A stretch of DNA of 18,788 nt from Brevundimonas sp. UBA5866 (GTDB taxonomy: Bacteria; Pseudomonadota; Alphaproteobacteria; Caulobacterales; Caulobacteraceae): the NCBI RefSeq assembly GCF_002432125.1, contig NZ_DJFS01000001.1:1-18788 (forward strand). The letters are read 5' to 3'. Shown one piece after another: positions 1 to 7,500 of the stretch. The notes under the pieces are model-generated. The model searched no databases. It was not told where the DNA came from and was given only the letters and a program-made list of their open reading frames with translations. The first letter of the stretch is position 1. Each line of letters starts with the position of its first letter. Both the position numbers and the translations under genes were made by a program.

Positions 1-102
1 GGCGGGGCCTTGCCACACAGGGCTTCCGTTGTGGGCCAGCGCGGCCGTGGCCGTGCCGCACAGCAGCAGGGACAGGGCGGCGGCGGAAAGGTGCTTCTTC
101 AT
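1..102 (-). CDS. Secreted protein, N-terminal fragment only (function unknown)
   Basis: The first 34 codons of a minus-strand gene, cut by the window edge. The visible N-terminus is a classic Sec signal peptide: two lysines after Met, a hydrophobic core (SAAALSLLLC) and an A-L-A signal peptidase I site before H-N-G-S. The Cys at residue 15 is preceded by leucines and does not form a proper lipobox, so periplasmic export is more likely than a lipoprotein. It begins 27 nt after the stop of the M61 peptidase gene on the same strand, so it may be the last visible member of that transcript. No strong Shine-Dalgarno is visible. Too little is present to assign a family. Confidence 0.6.
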   Translation of the reverse strand, partial: MKKHLSAAALSLLLCGTATAALAHNGSPVWQGPA

Positions 103-129
103 GTCGTAAACTCGGATCAACGGAAGGTC

Positions 130-2094
130 TTAGCGGCGGGCGCGGGCGGTACGGCGCGGCGAGAGGATGTCGCCCAGACGGTCGGGCGTGCCTGCTATGC
201 GTTCAAGGTGCGGATAGCGCAGGCCGTCGCGGTAATCGAAGGTGAGGGTGCGGAAGCGGTCGTCGCGCTTGACGATCAGGGTGATGGTCGGACCGCCATC
301 CTTGGCGGCAGTGATGGCCTCCTTGATCGCGTCTTCCGAGGCGGCGCGGTCGTTGACGGCGACGACTTCCCAGCCCGCAGTCAGGCCTTGCTGGAAGGCG
401 AGGCCACCCCACGTCACGCTCGTGATGCGGTTCGACTTGTTCATCTGGATGCCCAGCGAATAGACGAAGTCCACGCGGCCCAGTTCCTTGTTCAGCTGGG
501 ACATGTAGGCGTTGGGCGTGTCCTTGTAGACAAGGCGATAGCCGCCCTGTTGCACGCCGTTGATCGGGGCGGGGGCGTCGGGACCGACGGCATCCACCCG
601 CTCGCGCAGGAAGGCGGTCCAGTCGTGCGGCACGACGGCGTTCAGGGCCGCGACGACATCCTCGAAGGTGTAGGGTTTGGCTTCCCAGTTGCCGTCCTCG
701 ATGCCGAAGAAGCCGCGTGCGAAGTCATCCAGCGATTTGCGGCCACCCGTCTTTTCGCGGATCAGGGTGTCGGCATCCAGCCAGACCATCGAGCCTTCGC
801 GGTAATAGTCTTCGGAGCGTTGCAGGCTGGGCCAGCCCTGCGGGCGGCGCTGTTGGATGATCGGGTCGTTGGTGGTGTCCTGCATAGCGCGCCAAGCGCG
901 GGCGGGGGTGGTGGAATATTGGGCGGTGTTGTTGGCGATGACGCCCAGCGCCTCTTCCTTGGTCATCAGACCTGCACGGGCGGTCAGAATCAGGCCCCAG
1001 TACTGGGTCTGGCCCTCATAGACCCAGAGCAGGGAGTTCTGCAGTGGCTCGTTGAAGTTGTTGACCATCTGGTCGGCGGGGCGGCGCCACTTGCCGTTCC
1101 AGCTGTGGGTGTATTCGTGGCCCAGCAGGTCGCGGTCCAAGATGGTGCCGGTCGGGTCGGTGAAGTATTTGGTGGCGACGCTGTTCTCGCTGGAGCGCTG
1201 GTGCTCCAGACCGATGCCGCCCAGCTTGTCGGAAACGGCGACAAGGAATTCATAGCGGTCGAAATGGCGGGCACCGAACAGCAGGTCGGCCTCGGTCACC
1301 AGATTGCGGTGCAGGGCCAGATGCTCGTCCTTCACCTTCACCACATCGGCGCTGTCACCCACGATGTTCAGGCGGACCGACGACGGGCCGTTGGGCGACA
1401 GCTCGTACTGGGCAAAGTGGCGGCCCGCGAAAACGGGGCTGTCCTGCAGGTGCTCGAAATTGATCGGCTCCAGCTCCAGATAACCGTCGATCGTGCCCTG
1501 GTTTTCCAGCGCGCCCGCATATTGGAAACCTTCGGGCAGTTTCAGGCGCGGCAGGATGCCGATGTGGCTGCTGCGGTATCCGGCGGGATAGAGGATCGCC
1601 TTTTCCCACTGGTGGTTCAGCATGTCGGGGGTCATCACCACGCGGCCCTGCGCGCCCTCGGTCGGGGTCAGCCAGGAGAAGCTGACGTCGATGGTGTCCA
1701 CGCCCTGCGGCACCTCGATCTGATAGGCCCACGGATGCAGGGTGTTGCGCACCCACTCGACGCGCTGGCCGTTGGCGGTGAACTGCAGGTTGGCGATCTG
1801 GGAGATCGGGCCGACGGGGCCGTGGTTGCCCGGAATCCATTGCGGATAGAACAGCACCAGCGGGCCGGCGCTCTCGACCGGAATACGCTGGCGGATGTTC
1901 ATGACGCGGCGGTCGAGGTCGGTCGCATCGACCCAGACCTCGATATTGCCGGGACGCACCGCATCGCTGACGGCGGGGATCGGGGCCAGCGTCACGGGCA
2001 GGGCAGGGGCGGCGGCCCCCGTCTGGGCCAGCGATGGTGTGGCGATCACAAGGGCGATGGCAGAGGCGCAGACGGCCAGAGCACGACGGGACAT
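130..2094 (-). CDS. Secreted M61-family zinc metallopeptidase with C-terminal PDZ-like region
   Basis: A 654-residue protein. The ATG at 2094 is chosen because it directly starts a signal peptide (MSRRALAVCASAIALVIA...SLAQ) and has a GGGGG-rich ribosome site about 9 nt upstream; a longer in-frame TTG start at 2199 adds 35 residues without such signals. The zinc motif H-E-Y-T-H lies at residues 326-330, followed by the expected third ligand in W-V-Y-E-G (Glu about 360). This is the M61 glycyl aminopeptidase arrangement. An immunoglobulin-like N-terminal part precedes it, and residues about 545-615 (L-G-I-Q-M... G-L-A-F-Q-Q-G-L... G-W-E-V-V-A-V-N) form a PDZ-like domain. Members cleave peptides in the periplasm or outside the cell; the substrate here is unknown. 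The neighbouring secreted FKBP isomerase gene suggests an envelope protein-quality role, which is inference. The active-site residues are intact. Confidence 0.9.
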   Translation of the reverse strand: MSRRALAVCASAIALVIATPSLAQTGAAAPALPVTLAPIPAVSDAVRPGNIEVWVDATDLDRRVMNIRQRIPVESAGPLVLFYPQWIPGNHGPVGPISQIANLQFTANGQRVEWVRNTLHPWAYQIEVPQGVDTIDVSFSWLTPTEGAQGRVVMTPDMLNHQWEKAILYPAGYRSSHIGILPRLKLPEGFQYAGALENQGTIDGYLELEPINFEHLQDSPVFAGRHFAQYELSPNGPSSVRLNIVGDSADVVKVKDEHLALHRNLVTEADLLFGARHFDRYEFLVAVSDKLGGIGLEHQRSSENSVATKYFTDPTGTILDRDLLGHEYTHSWNGKWRRPADQMVNNFNEPLQNSLLWVYEGQTQYWGLILTARAGLMTKEEALGVIANNTAQYSTTPARAWRAMQDTTNDPIIQQRRPQGWPSLQRSEDYYREGSMVWLDADTLIREKTGGRKSLDDFARGFFGIEDGNWEAKPYTFEDVVAALNAVVPHDWTAFLRERVDAVGPDAPAPINGVQQGGYRLVYKDTPNAYMSQLNKELGRVDFVYSLGIQMNKSNRITSVTWGGLAFQQGLTAGWEVVAVNDRAASEDAIKEAITAAKDGGPTITLIVKRDDRFRTLTFDYRDGLRYPHLERIAGTPDRLGDILSPRRTARARR

Positions 2095-2207
2095 ACGGTG
2101 TTCCCCCAAGAAAGGCCGCAGGGCGGCATAAACATGTCGGGGAAAGGCAAGCCGCGCCCGCCCTGTCACGTCAAGTAAAGACCGGCGGACACGGAACAAT
2201 AATCCAC

Positions 2208-2233
2208 GATTAAGGTGATTGGCGCTCTGTCAA
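2208..2233 (-). promoter_or_regulatory. Candidate promoter for the M61 peptidase gene
   Basis: On the minus strand, TTGACA (2233-2228) is followed by CCTTAATC (2215-2208). The layout TTGACAG-N11-CCTTAATC partly fits the Caulobacter housekeeping pattern TTGACGS-N10-14-GCTANAWC. It sits in the 148-nt gap between the isomerase stop and the peptidase start and would leave a leader of about 100 nt. The -35 match is exact but the -10 match is only partial. Confidence 0.35.
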
Positions 2234-2242
2234 AATCGCCGA

Positions 2243-2758
2243 TCAGGGATTGATCTCGAGCAGTTCGACCGTGAACAGAAGCGTGGAATTCGAGGGTATT
2301 TCATTGCCCATGCGGCGTGGCCCATAGGCCAGGTCTGCGGGAATGACGAACTCGAACGTCTCGCCCTTGCGCATCAGGGCCACCCCCTCGGTCCAGCCCT
2401 TGATGACGCGGTTCAGCGGAAAGCTGGCCGGTGCGTTGCGCTTGTACGAGCTGTCGAACTCGCTGCCGTTTATGAGCGTGCCGCGGTAGTGGACGCTGAC
2501 CGTATCGGTTTCAGCGGGCTGGGCGGCGTCGGGGTGTGCCTTGCTGACACGTCGGTATTGAAGGCCGCTTTCGGTGGTGGTCCAGCCGGAACGCTGGGCA
2601 TTCCATTGCAGATAGGCCTGTTGACCGGCTTCCCATTGGCTTTGGGCGGCCTGATAGACGGCCGTAGCCTGCTGATGATCGGTGGTCTGGGCACCGGCAG
2701 TCATCGGCAGGGCGGCGAGGGTGAGGGCCGACGCAGCGGCGCAAATCGTGAGCTTCAT
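2243..2758 (-). CDS. FKBP-type peptidyl-prolyl cis-trans isomerase, exported
   Basis: A 171-residue protein. Residues 1-23 are a signal peptide ending A-G-A before Q-T-T, so it acts in the periplasm. Residues about 25-75 form a helical linker rich in Gln, Ala and Trp. Residues 80-170 are one FKBP domain: V-H-Y-R-G-T-L (Tyr91), E-F-D-S-S (Phe101, Asp102), F-P-L-N-R-V-I-K-G-W (Val118, Ile119, Trp122), Y-G-P-R (Tyr145) and L-L-F-T-V-E-L (Phe162). These match the ligand-pocket residues of FKBP12, so it should be catalytically competent in proline isomerisation and protein folding. It resembles single-domain FkpA/Mip-like proteins but is shorter, with no clear dimerisation domain. It lies 45 nt after the upstream minus-strand gene, so the two may be co-transcribed. 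The start is the ATG that opens the signal peptide; its ribosome site is weak. Confidence 0.93.
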   Translation of the reverse strand: MKLTICAAASALTLAALPMTAGAQTTDHQQATAVYQAAQSQWEAGQQAYLQWNAQRSGWTTTESGLQYRRVSKAHPDAAQPAETDTVSVHYRGTLINGSEFDSSYKRNAPASFPLNRVIKGWTEGVALMRKGETFEFVIPADLAYGPRRMGNEIPSNSTLLFTVELLEINP

Positions 2759-2803
2759 AGAGCGACGCTATCATAGGTGCCGCATCCATAGGTAGAGGCT
2801 GTT

Positions 2804-4141
2804 TCAGGCCGCCTGCGGCAAAAGGATGACCTCATGCGGGGACAGGGTGCGGCCTTCACAATGATTGCCATAGGACCGGGTTATATGGTCGCCGCCGATC
2901 TCGCGAATGCCCTGTGCATAGGCTATGGCGGCCATATTGGCAGCCTCTACTCCATCCACAGCGGAAAAGGCGTGGGCGCGTCGTGCTTGATCTTTCAGTA
3001 TGCACAGCTGTTGCCGGACATAGGTCTCGGTCAGTGTGCCTTCCAACGGCATGACCAGTCCGTCGGCCCCGGTCTTCGTCCAATCGGTACAGGTGCCGCA
3101 CACGGCGGGGAGGCGCACCGTGGCGCGGCGCACAAAGCCTTTTACCTGTGCTACGGCCTCGGCCACACGCGATACCGAGACATTGCAGGGCAGATCGCTG
3201 ATTTCGATAAACAGCCGGTTCCGCACCAGAGTATTATTGGCCAGCCGCCTCAGCTTTTGCATGACGGCAATACGGCTGGATGAGTGGGCGAAAGCATCCA
3301 GTGACAGCGGTACCGTGAGGGCCAGCTCCGGATGGGCATGGGTCAGCACTTCACGGGCATGTTTCAGACGGCGCACGGCGATGACGCCCAGTGTGCGCGC
3401 TGTCAGATCCTCATGGGCCACCAGCGATTGCGTGCCGTCGCGCGTGAAATAGGTCTGGCTGCGCAGCTGGAACAGGCTGACAGCCTGTCGGGACGTGTTC
3501 CACACGGGGTCGCAGTAATAGACGGCCTCCAGTTCGGCGCCGTCAGGTCGTTTGAAAATGACGACCTTGCGCGGAGCTTTCTTGGTGCCGAAAGGTTCCC
3601 AAGGGGGAGAGTCGATCTCCGGCATGGCCAAGGAGGTGGACATGCGGGCTCCGGCCTCCAAGGTGGCGAGGCTGGTGGCGGCCTGTATCTGCGATTGCGC
3701 CACGCGACGGGCTGTGATCTGGCCGGGCTCGGCCTGTTCTATGATGGAGACGCTGATCAGTTCGGTCTGGACCTGACCCAAAAAGCGATGAAGTACGGCA
3801 CGTTTCAGCATGGTGGCGCGGCTGAGCGCGCTCATGGAAGACCGGCTGGGCTGGATCAGAAGATAGTCGACCGAGTTGACCTTCAGCATCAGGTCGTCTT
3901 CCAGCGCTCCGCGCTGAAAGGTGCGTGTAACAAACTCTTCGAGCAGACCGGCATTCTTGGCCCAGCGCTCGTTCAGAGCCTCGCGGATAAAGGCCAGGCT
4001 GATGACATGGCACTGGCCGTTCTGGATGCCTTCGCGGATGGCATCTTGATTTGACAGAAGATCCGATGCGCTTCCCAGAGGGCGTATCGTCATCGATTGG
4101 GCCTGTAACGTAGAAACGCTGAACGGGCTATGCCGGGGCAT
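2804..4141 (-). CDS. Unknown protein, possible degenerate EAL-like domain
   Basis: A 445-residue soluble protein with no signal peptide or membrane segment. I do not recognise a named family. The C-terminal half has the rhythm of an EAL (cyclic-di-GMP phosphodiesterase) fold: L-T-V-P-L-S-L-D at about 275, L-F-I-E-I-S-D-L at about 310 (like L-E-I-T-E) and A-V-D-G-V-E at 394-399 (like A-E-G-V-E-T). The actual E-A-L signature and the usual metal ligands are not evident, so any such domain is probably inactive. The N-terminal part (about 20-135, with V-N-S-V-D-Y-L-L-I-Q-P) could be a similarly decayed GGDEF-like region, which is speculative. The start is uncertain: ATG 4141 is the first ATG, ATG 4093 (M-T-I-R-P-L) is a good alternative and TTG 4153 is also possible. 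None has a clear ribosome site. It is divergent from rpoB and probably heads the minus-strand group. Confidence 0.7.
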   Translation of the reverse strand: MPRHSPFSVSTLQAQSMTIRPLGSASDLLSNQDAIREGIQNGQCHVISLAFIREALNERWAKNAGLLEEFVTRTFQRGALEDDLMLKVNSVDYLLIQPSRSSMSALSRATMLKRAVLHRFLGQVQTELISVSIIEQAEPGQITARRVAQSQIQAATSLATLEAGARMSTSLAMPEIDSPPWEPFGTKKAPRKVVIFKRPDGAELEAVYYCDPVWNTSRQAVSLFQLRSQTYFTRDGTQSLVAHEDLTARTLGVIAVRRLKHAREVLTHAHPELALTVPLSLDAFAHSSSRIAVMQKLRRLANNTLVRNRLFIEISDLPCNVSVSRVAEAVAQVKGFVRRATVRLPAVCGTCTDWTKTGADGLVMPLEGTLTETYVRQQLCILKDQARRAHAFSAVDGVEAANMAAIAYAQGIREIGGDHITRSYGNHCEGRTLSPHEVILLPQAA

Positions 4142-4160
4142 AACCAGAAGCAACCGTAAG

Positions 4161-4166
4161 TTTATA
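4161..4166 (-). promoter_or_regulatory. Candidate -10 element for the minus-strand gene group
   Basis: The minus strand reads GCTTATAAAC here, with TATAAA as a -10 core. Transcription would begin near 4153, just before the first ATG at 4141. No good -35 lies at the normal distance, so the call is weak. Confidence 0.25.
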
Positions 4167-4320
4167 AGCTTGACCGTTTCAGCTATCCTTCGGGGCGGCG
4201 GCTAAAAATTGGTATTTTTACGTATATCGCCCAAAGTCGAGGGGGAGCGGGGCCTCTCCTGACGCGCGAAAATTACCGTCCGGTTTGCGCGCCTTTGGTC
4301 TTTATTTTGCCGTGTCAATC

Positions 4321-4328
4321 GTTATATA
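4321..4328 (+). promoter_or_regulatory. Candidate -10 element for rpoB
   Basis: GTTATATA resembles the Caulobacter -10 pattern GCTANAWC and a sigma-70 TATAAT box. It is the best -10 candidate I see upstream of the two leader hairpins. No convincing -35 is found at the expected distance (the region reads TTTATTTTGCCG). If used, it gives an rpoB leader of about 240 nt. Confidence 0.3.
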
Positions 4329-4374
4329 TGGCCGCTTCGCAGATTCCCTGAATCCGCGCGACGAGCGCCGAGGC

Positions 4375-4398
4375 CCGGTTTGAAGCCCTCCGAACCGG
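4375..4398 (+). promoter_or_regulatory. Hairpin 1 in the rpoB leader
   Basis: CCGGTTTG (4375-4382) pairs with CGAACCGG (4391-4398), an 8-bp stem with one G-U pair and the loop AAGCCCTC. There is no following T-run, so it is not an intrinsic terminator. It lies about 180 nt before the rpoB start. Confidence 0.5.
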
Positions 4399-4409
4399 TG
4401 CGAAGGCGT

Positions 4410-4429
4410 CGCTCCTTCCCAAGGGAGCG
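4410..4429 (+). promoter_or_regulatory. Hairpin 2 in the rpoB leader
   Basis: CGCTCC (4410-4415) pairs with GGAGCG (4424-4429) around the loop TTCCCAAG. It follows hairpin 1 by 11 nt. The downstream TGACATTT is too poor in T to act as a terminator. The pair may be a regulatory or RNA-processing structure. Confidence 0.45.
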
Positions 4430-4575
4430 TGACATTTGAGGCATCCTGTTCTGCCCCGCAGATCGAGGGTGGATGCCGACAGACGTTTAACGGTCACGGA
4501 ACGCCCGCGGGGTGCGCCGTGGCTGCTGCATTGAGAGCTGGGTTCCTCCCCGGGGCCCACTATTGGGAAAACAGA

Positions 4576-7500
4576 ATGGCCAAGTCCACCGACGGTCTCG
4601 CCCTAGGCAAGATCGCAGCCGCGACCTCCTTCACCGGAAAGAAGCGCATTCGCTACAGCTTCGGACGTATCCCGGAAGCCGTGCAGATGCCGAACCTCAT
4701 CGAGGTTCAGCGCGCCTCCTATGAACAATTCCTGCAGCGCGAGAGCCGTCCGGGCCTGCGCCGCGACGAAGGCATCGAAGCTGTCTTCAAGTCGGTCTTC
4801 CCGATCAAGGACTTCAACGAACGCGCCGTTCTCGAATACGTCTCGTACGAGTTCGAAGAGCCGAAGTACGACGTTGAGGAATGCATTCAACGCGACATGA
4901 CCTTCGCGGCTCCGCTGAAGGTCAAGCTGCGCCTGATCGTCTTCGAAACCGAAGAAGAAACCGGCGCTCGCTCGGTCAAGGACATCAAGGAACAAGATGT
5001 CTACATGGGCGACATTCCGCTCATGACCGAGAAGGGTACCTTCATCGTCAACGGCACCGAGCGCGTCATCGTTTCCCAGATGCACCGTTCGCCGGGCGTG
5101 TTCTTCGACCACGACAAGGGCAAGACCCACTCGTCGGGCAAACTGCTGTTCGCCGCTCGCGTCATTCCGTACCGCGGCTCGTGGCTGGACTTCGAATTCG
5201 ACGCCAAGGACATCGTCTATGTCCGTATCGACCGTCGTCGCAAGCTGCCGGCAACCACCTTCCTCTATGCCCTGGGCATGGACGGCGAGGAAATCCTCAA
5301 GACCTTCTACGAGACCGTCCCGTACGAGAAGCGCGGCGACAACTGGGTCACCCCGTACAAGCCGGAACGCTGGCGCGGCGTGAAGCCGGAATTCGACCTG
5401 ATCGACGCCGACACCGGCGAAGTGGTCGCTCCGGCTGGCCAGAAGATCTCGGCCCGTGCTGCCAAGAAGCTGCAAGACGGTGGCCTGAAGTCGCTGTCGC
5501 TGGCGGCTGACGCCCTGCTCGGCAAGTATCTGGCCAACGACGCCGTCAACTTCGAAACCGGCGAAATCTACGCTGAAGCCGGTGACGAGCTGGACCAAGC
5601 CGCCATCGAGCTTCTGGAAGCCCAAGGCTTCTCGACCATCGAAGTGCTGGACATCGACCACGTCACGGTCGGTGCCTACATGCGCAACACCCTGCGTCTG
5701 GACAAGAACACGGGCCGCGAAGACGCCCTGTTCGACATCTATCGCGTGATGCGCCCGGGCGAGCCGCCGACGCCGGAAGCCGCCGAGGCCATGTTCCAGT
5801 CGCTGTTCTTCGACCCCGAACGCTACGACCTGTCGGCAGTGGGTCGCGTGAAGATGAACATGCGTCTCGAAACTCCGGAAGTTTCGGACGAAATCCGCGT
5901 CCTGCGTCAGGAAGACATCTTGAAGGTTCTGCAGATCCTCGTGGGTCTGAAGGACGGCCGTGGCGAAATCGACGACATCGACAACCTGGGCAACCGTCGC
6001 GTTCGCTCGGTTGGCGAGCTGCTGGAAAACCAGTACCGCGTCGGCCTTCTGCGTATGGAACGCGCCATCAAGGAGCGCATGTCGTCGGTCGATATCGACA
6101 CGGTCATGCCGCACGACCTGATCAACGCGAAGCCGGCGGCTGCTGCCGTCCGTGAATTCTTCGGCTCGTCGCAGCTGTCGCAGTTCATGGACCAAACCAA
6201 CCCGCTGTCGGAAATCACGCACAAGCGTCGTCTCTCGGCGCTTGGCCCAGGCGGTCTGACCCGCGAGCGCGCAGGCTTCGAAGTCCGCGACGTTCACCCG
6301 ACGCACTATGGCCGTATCTGCCCGATCGAAACGCCGGAAGGCCCGAACATCGGTCTGATCAACTCGCTGGCTACCCACGCCCGCGTGAACAAGTACGGCT
6401 TCATCGAGTCGCCGTACCGTCGCGTGAAGGACGGTAAGGCTCAGGACGAGGTGGTCTACATCTCGGCCATGGAAGAAGCCCGCTACACGATCGCTCAGGC
6501 GAACATCGAGCTGAAGAACGGCGAGATCGTTGAAGAAATCGTCCCGGGTCGTGTGAACGGTGAATCCCAACTCCTGACCAAGGAGTCGGTGGACATGATG
6601 GACGTGTCGCCGAAACAGGTTGTTTCGGTCGCTGCGGCCCTGATCCCGTTCCTTGAAAACGATGACGCCAACCGCGCACTGATGGGCGCGAACATGCAAC
6701 GTCAGGCCGTGCCGCTGGTCCAGACCGATGCCCCGCTGGTGGGTACCGGTATGGAATCGGTCGTGGCGCGTGACTCGGGCGCTGTCGTGATCGCCCGCCG
6801 CGACGGTGTGGTCGAGCAGATCGACGGTACCCGTATCGTCATCCGCGCGACCTCGGACGTCGATGCCGGTCGTTCGGGCGTCGATATCTACCGTCTGTCG
6901 AAGTTCCAGCGTTCGAACCAGTCGACCTGCATCAACCAGCGCCCGATCGTGCGCGTGGGTGACGTGGTGAAGGCCGGTGACGTTATCGCCGACGGTCCGT
7001 CGACCGATCTGGGCGATCTGGCTCTGGGCCGTAACGTCCTCGTCGCCTACATGCCGTGGAACGGCTACAACTTCGAAGACTCCATCCTGATCTCCGAGCG
7101 CATCGTGCGCGATGACATCTTCACCTCGATCCACCTCGAGGAGTTCGAAGTCATGGCCCGCGACACCAAGCTTGGGCCGGAAGAAATCACCCGCGACATC
7201 CCGAACGTCGGCGAGGAAGCCCTGCGCAACCTCGACGAGGCCGGTATCGTGGCCATCGGCGCCGAAGTCCAACCGGGTGACATCCTGGTCGGTAAGGTGA
7301 CGCCGAAGGGCGAAAGCCCGATGACGCCGGAAGAGAAGCTGCTGCGCGCCATCTTCGGTGAAAAGGCTTCGGACGTCCGCGACACGAGCTTGCGTCTGCC
7401 GCCGGGCGTTGCCGGTACCATCGTTGACGTTCGCGTCTTCAACCGTCACGGCGTTGACAAGGACGAACGCGCTCAGGCTATCGAGCGCGCCGAAATCGAA

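Larger units (their letters stand above)
4142..4575. other. Divergent intergenic region and rpoB leader, no gene
   Basis: A stretch of 434 nt without a convincing gene. The left part (about 4160-4330) is unusually AT-rich for this genome and contains AT-rich blocks on both strands, including the perfect inverted repeat AAAAAT-N4-ATTTTT at 4204-4219. The right part is GC-rich and holds two tandem hairpins. An open frame runs from GTG 4429 into rpoB, but its 49 codons do not resemble RpoB. The ribosomal protein genes rplJ and rplL, which usually precede rpoB, are absent. Confidence 0.7.

Noticed and set aside
2115..2127. Hairpin GCCGC-CCT-GCGGC with a T-rich tail on the minus strand, possible terminator of the isomerase gene
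   Set aside because: Only 5 bp with a three-base loop, and it directly adjoins the ribosome site of the M61 gene. Too weak to call.
10..2178. Plus-strand open frame of about 720 codons opposite the M61 peptidase
   Set aside because: The minus-strand gene has a signal peptide, HEXXH and PDZ-like features; the plus frame has none and begins inside another gene.
4328..4351. Seven-codon open frame (ATG to TGA) in the rpoB leader as a leader peptide
   Set aside because: No ribosome site and no residue run that would suggest attenuation.
4429..4575. Upstream GTG start extending RpoB by 49 residues
   Set aside because: The extra residues are low-quality sequence read through a hairpin, and the ATG at 4576 fits the family start.
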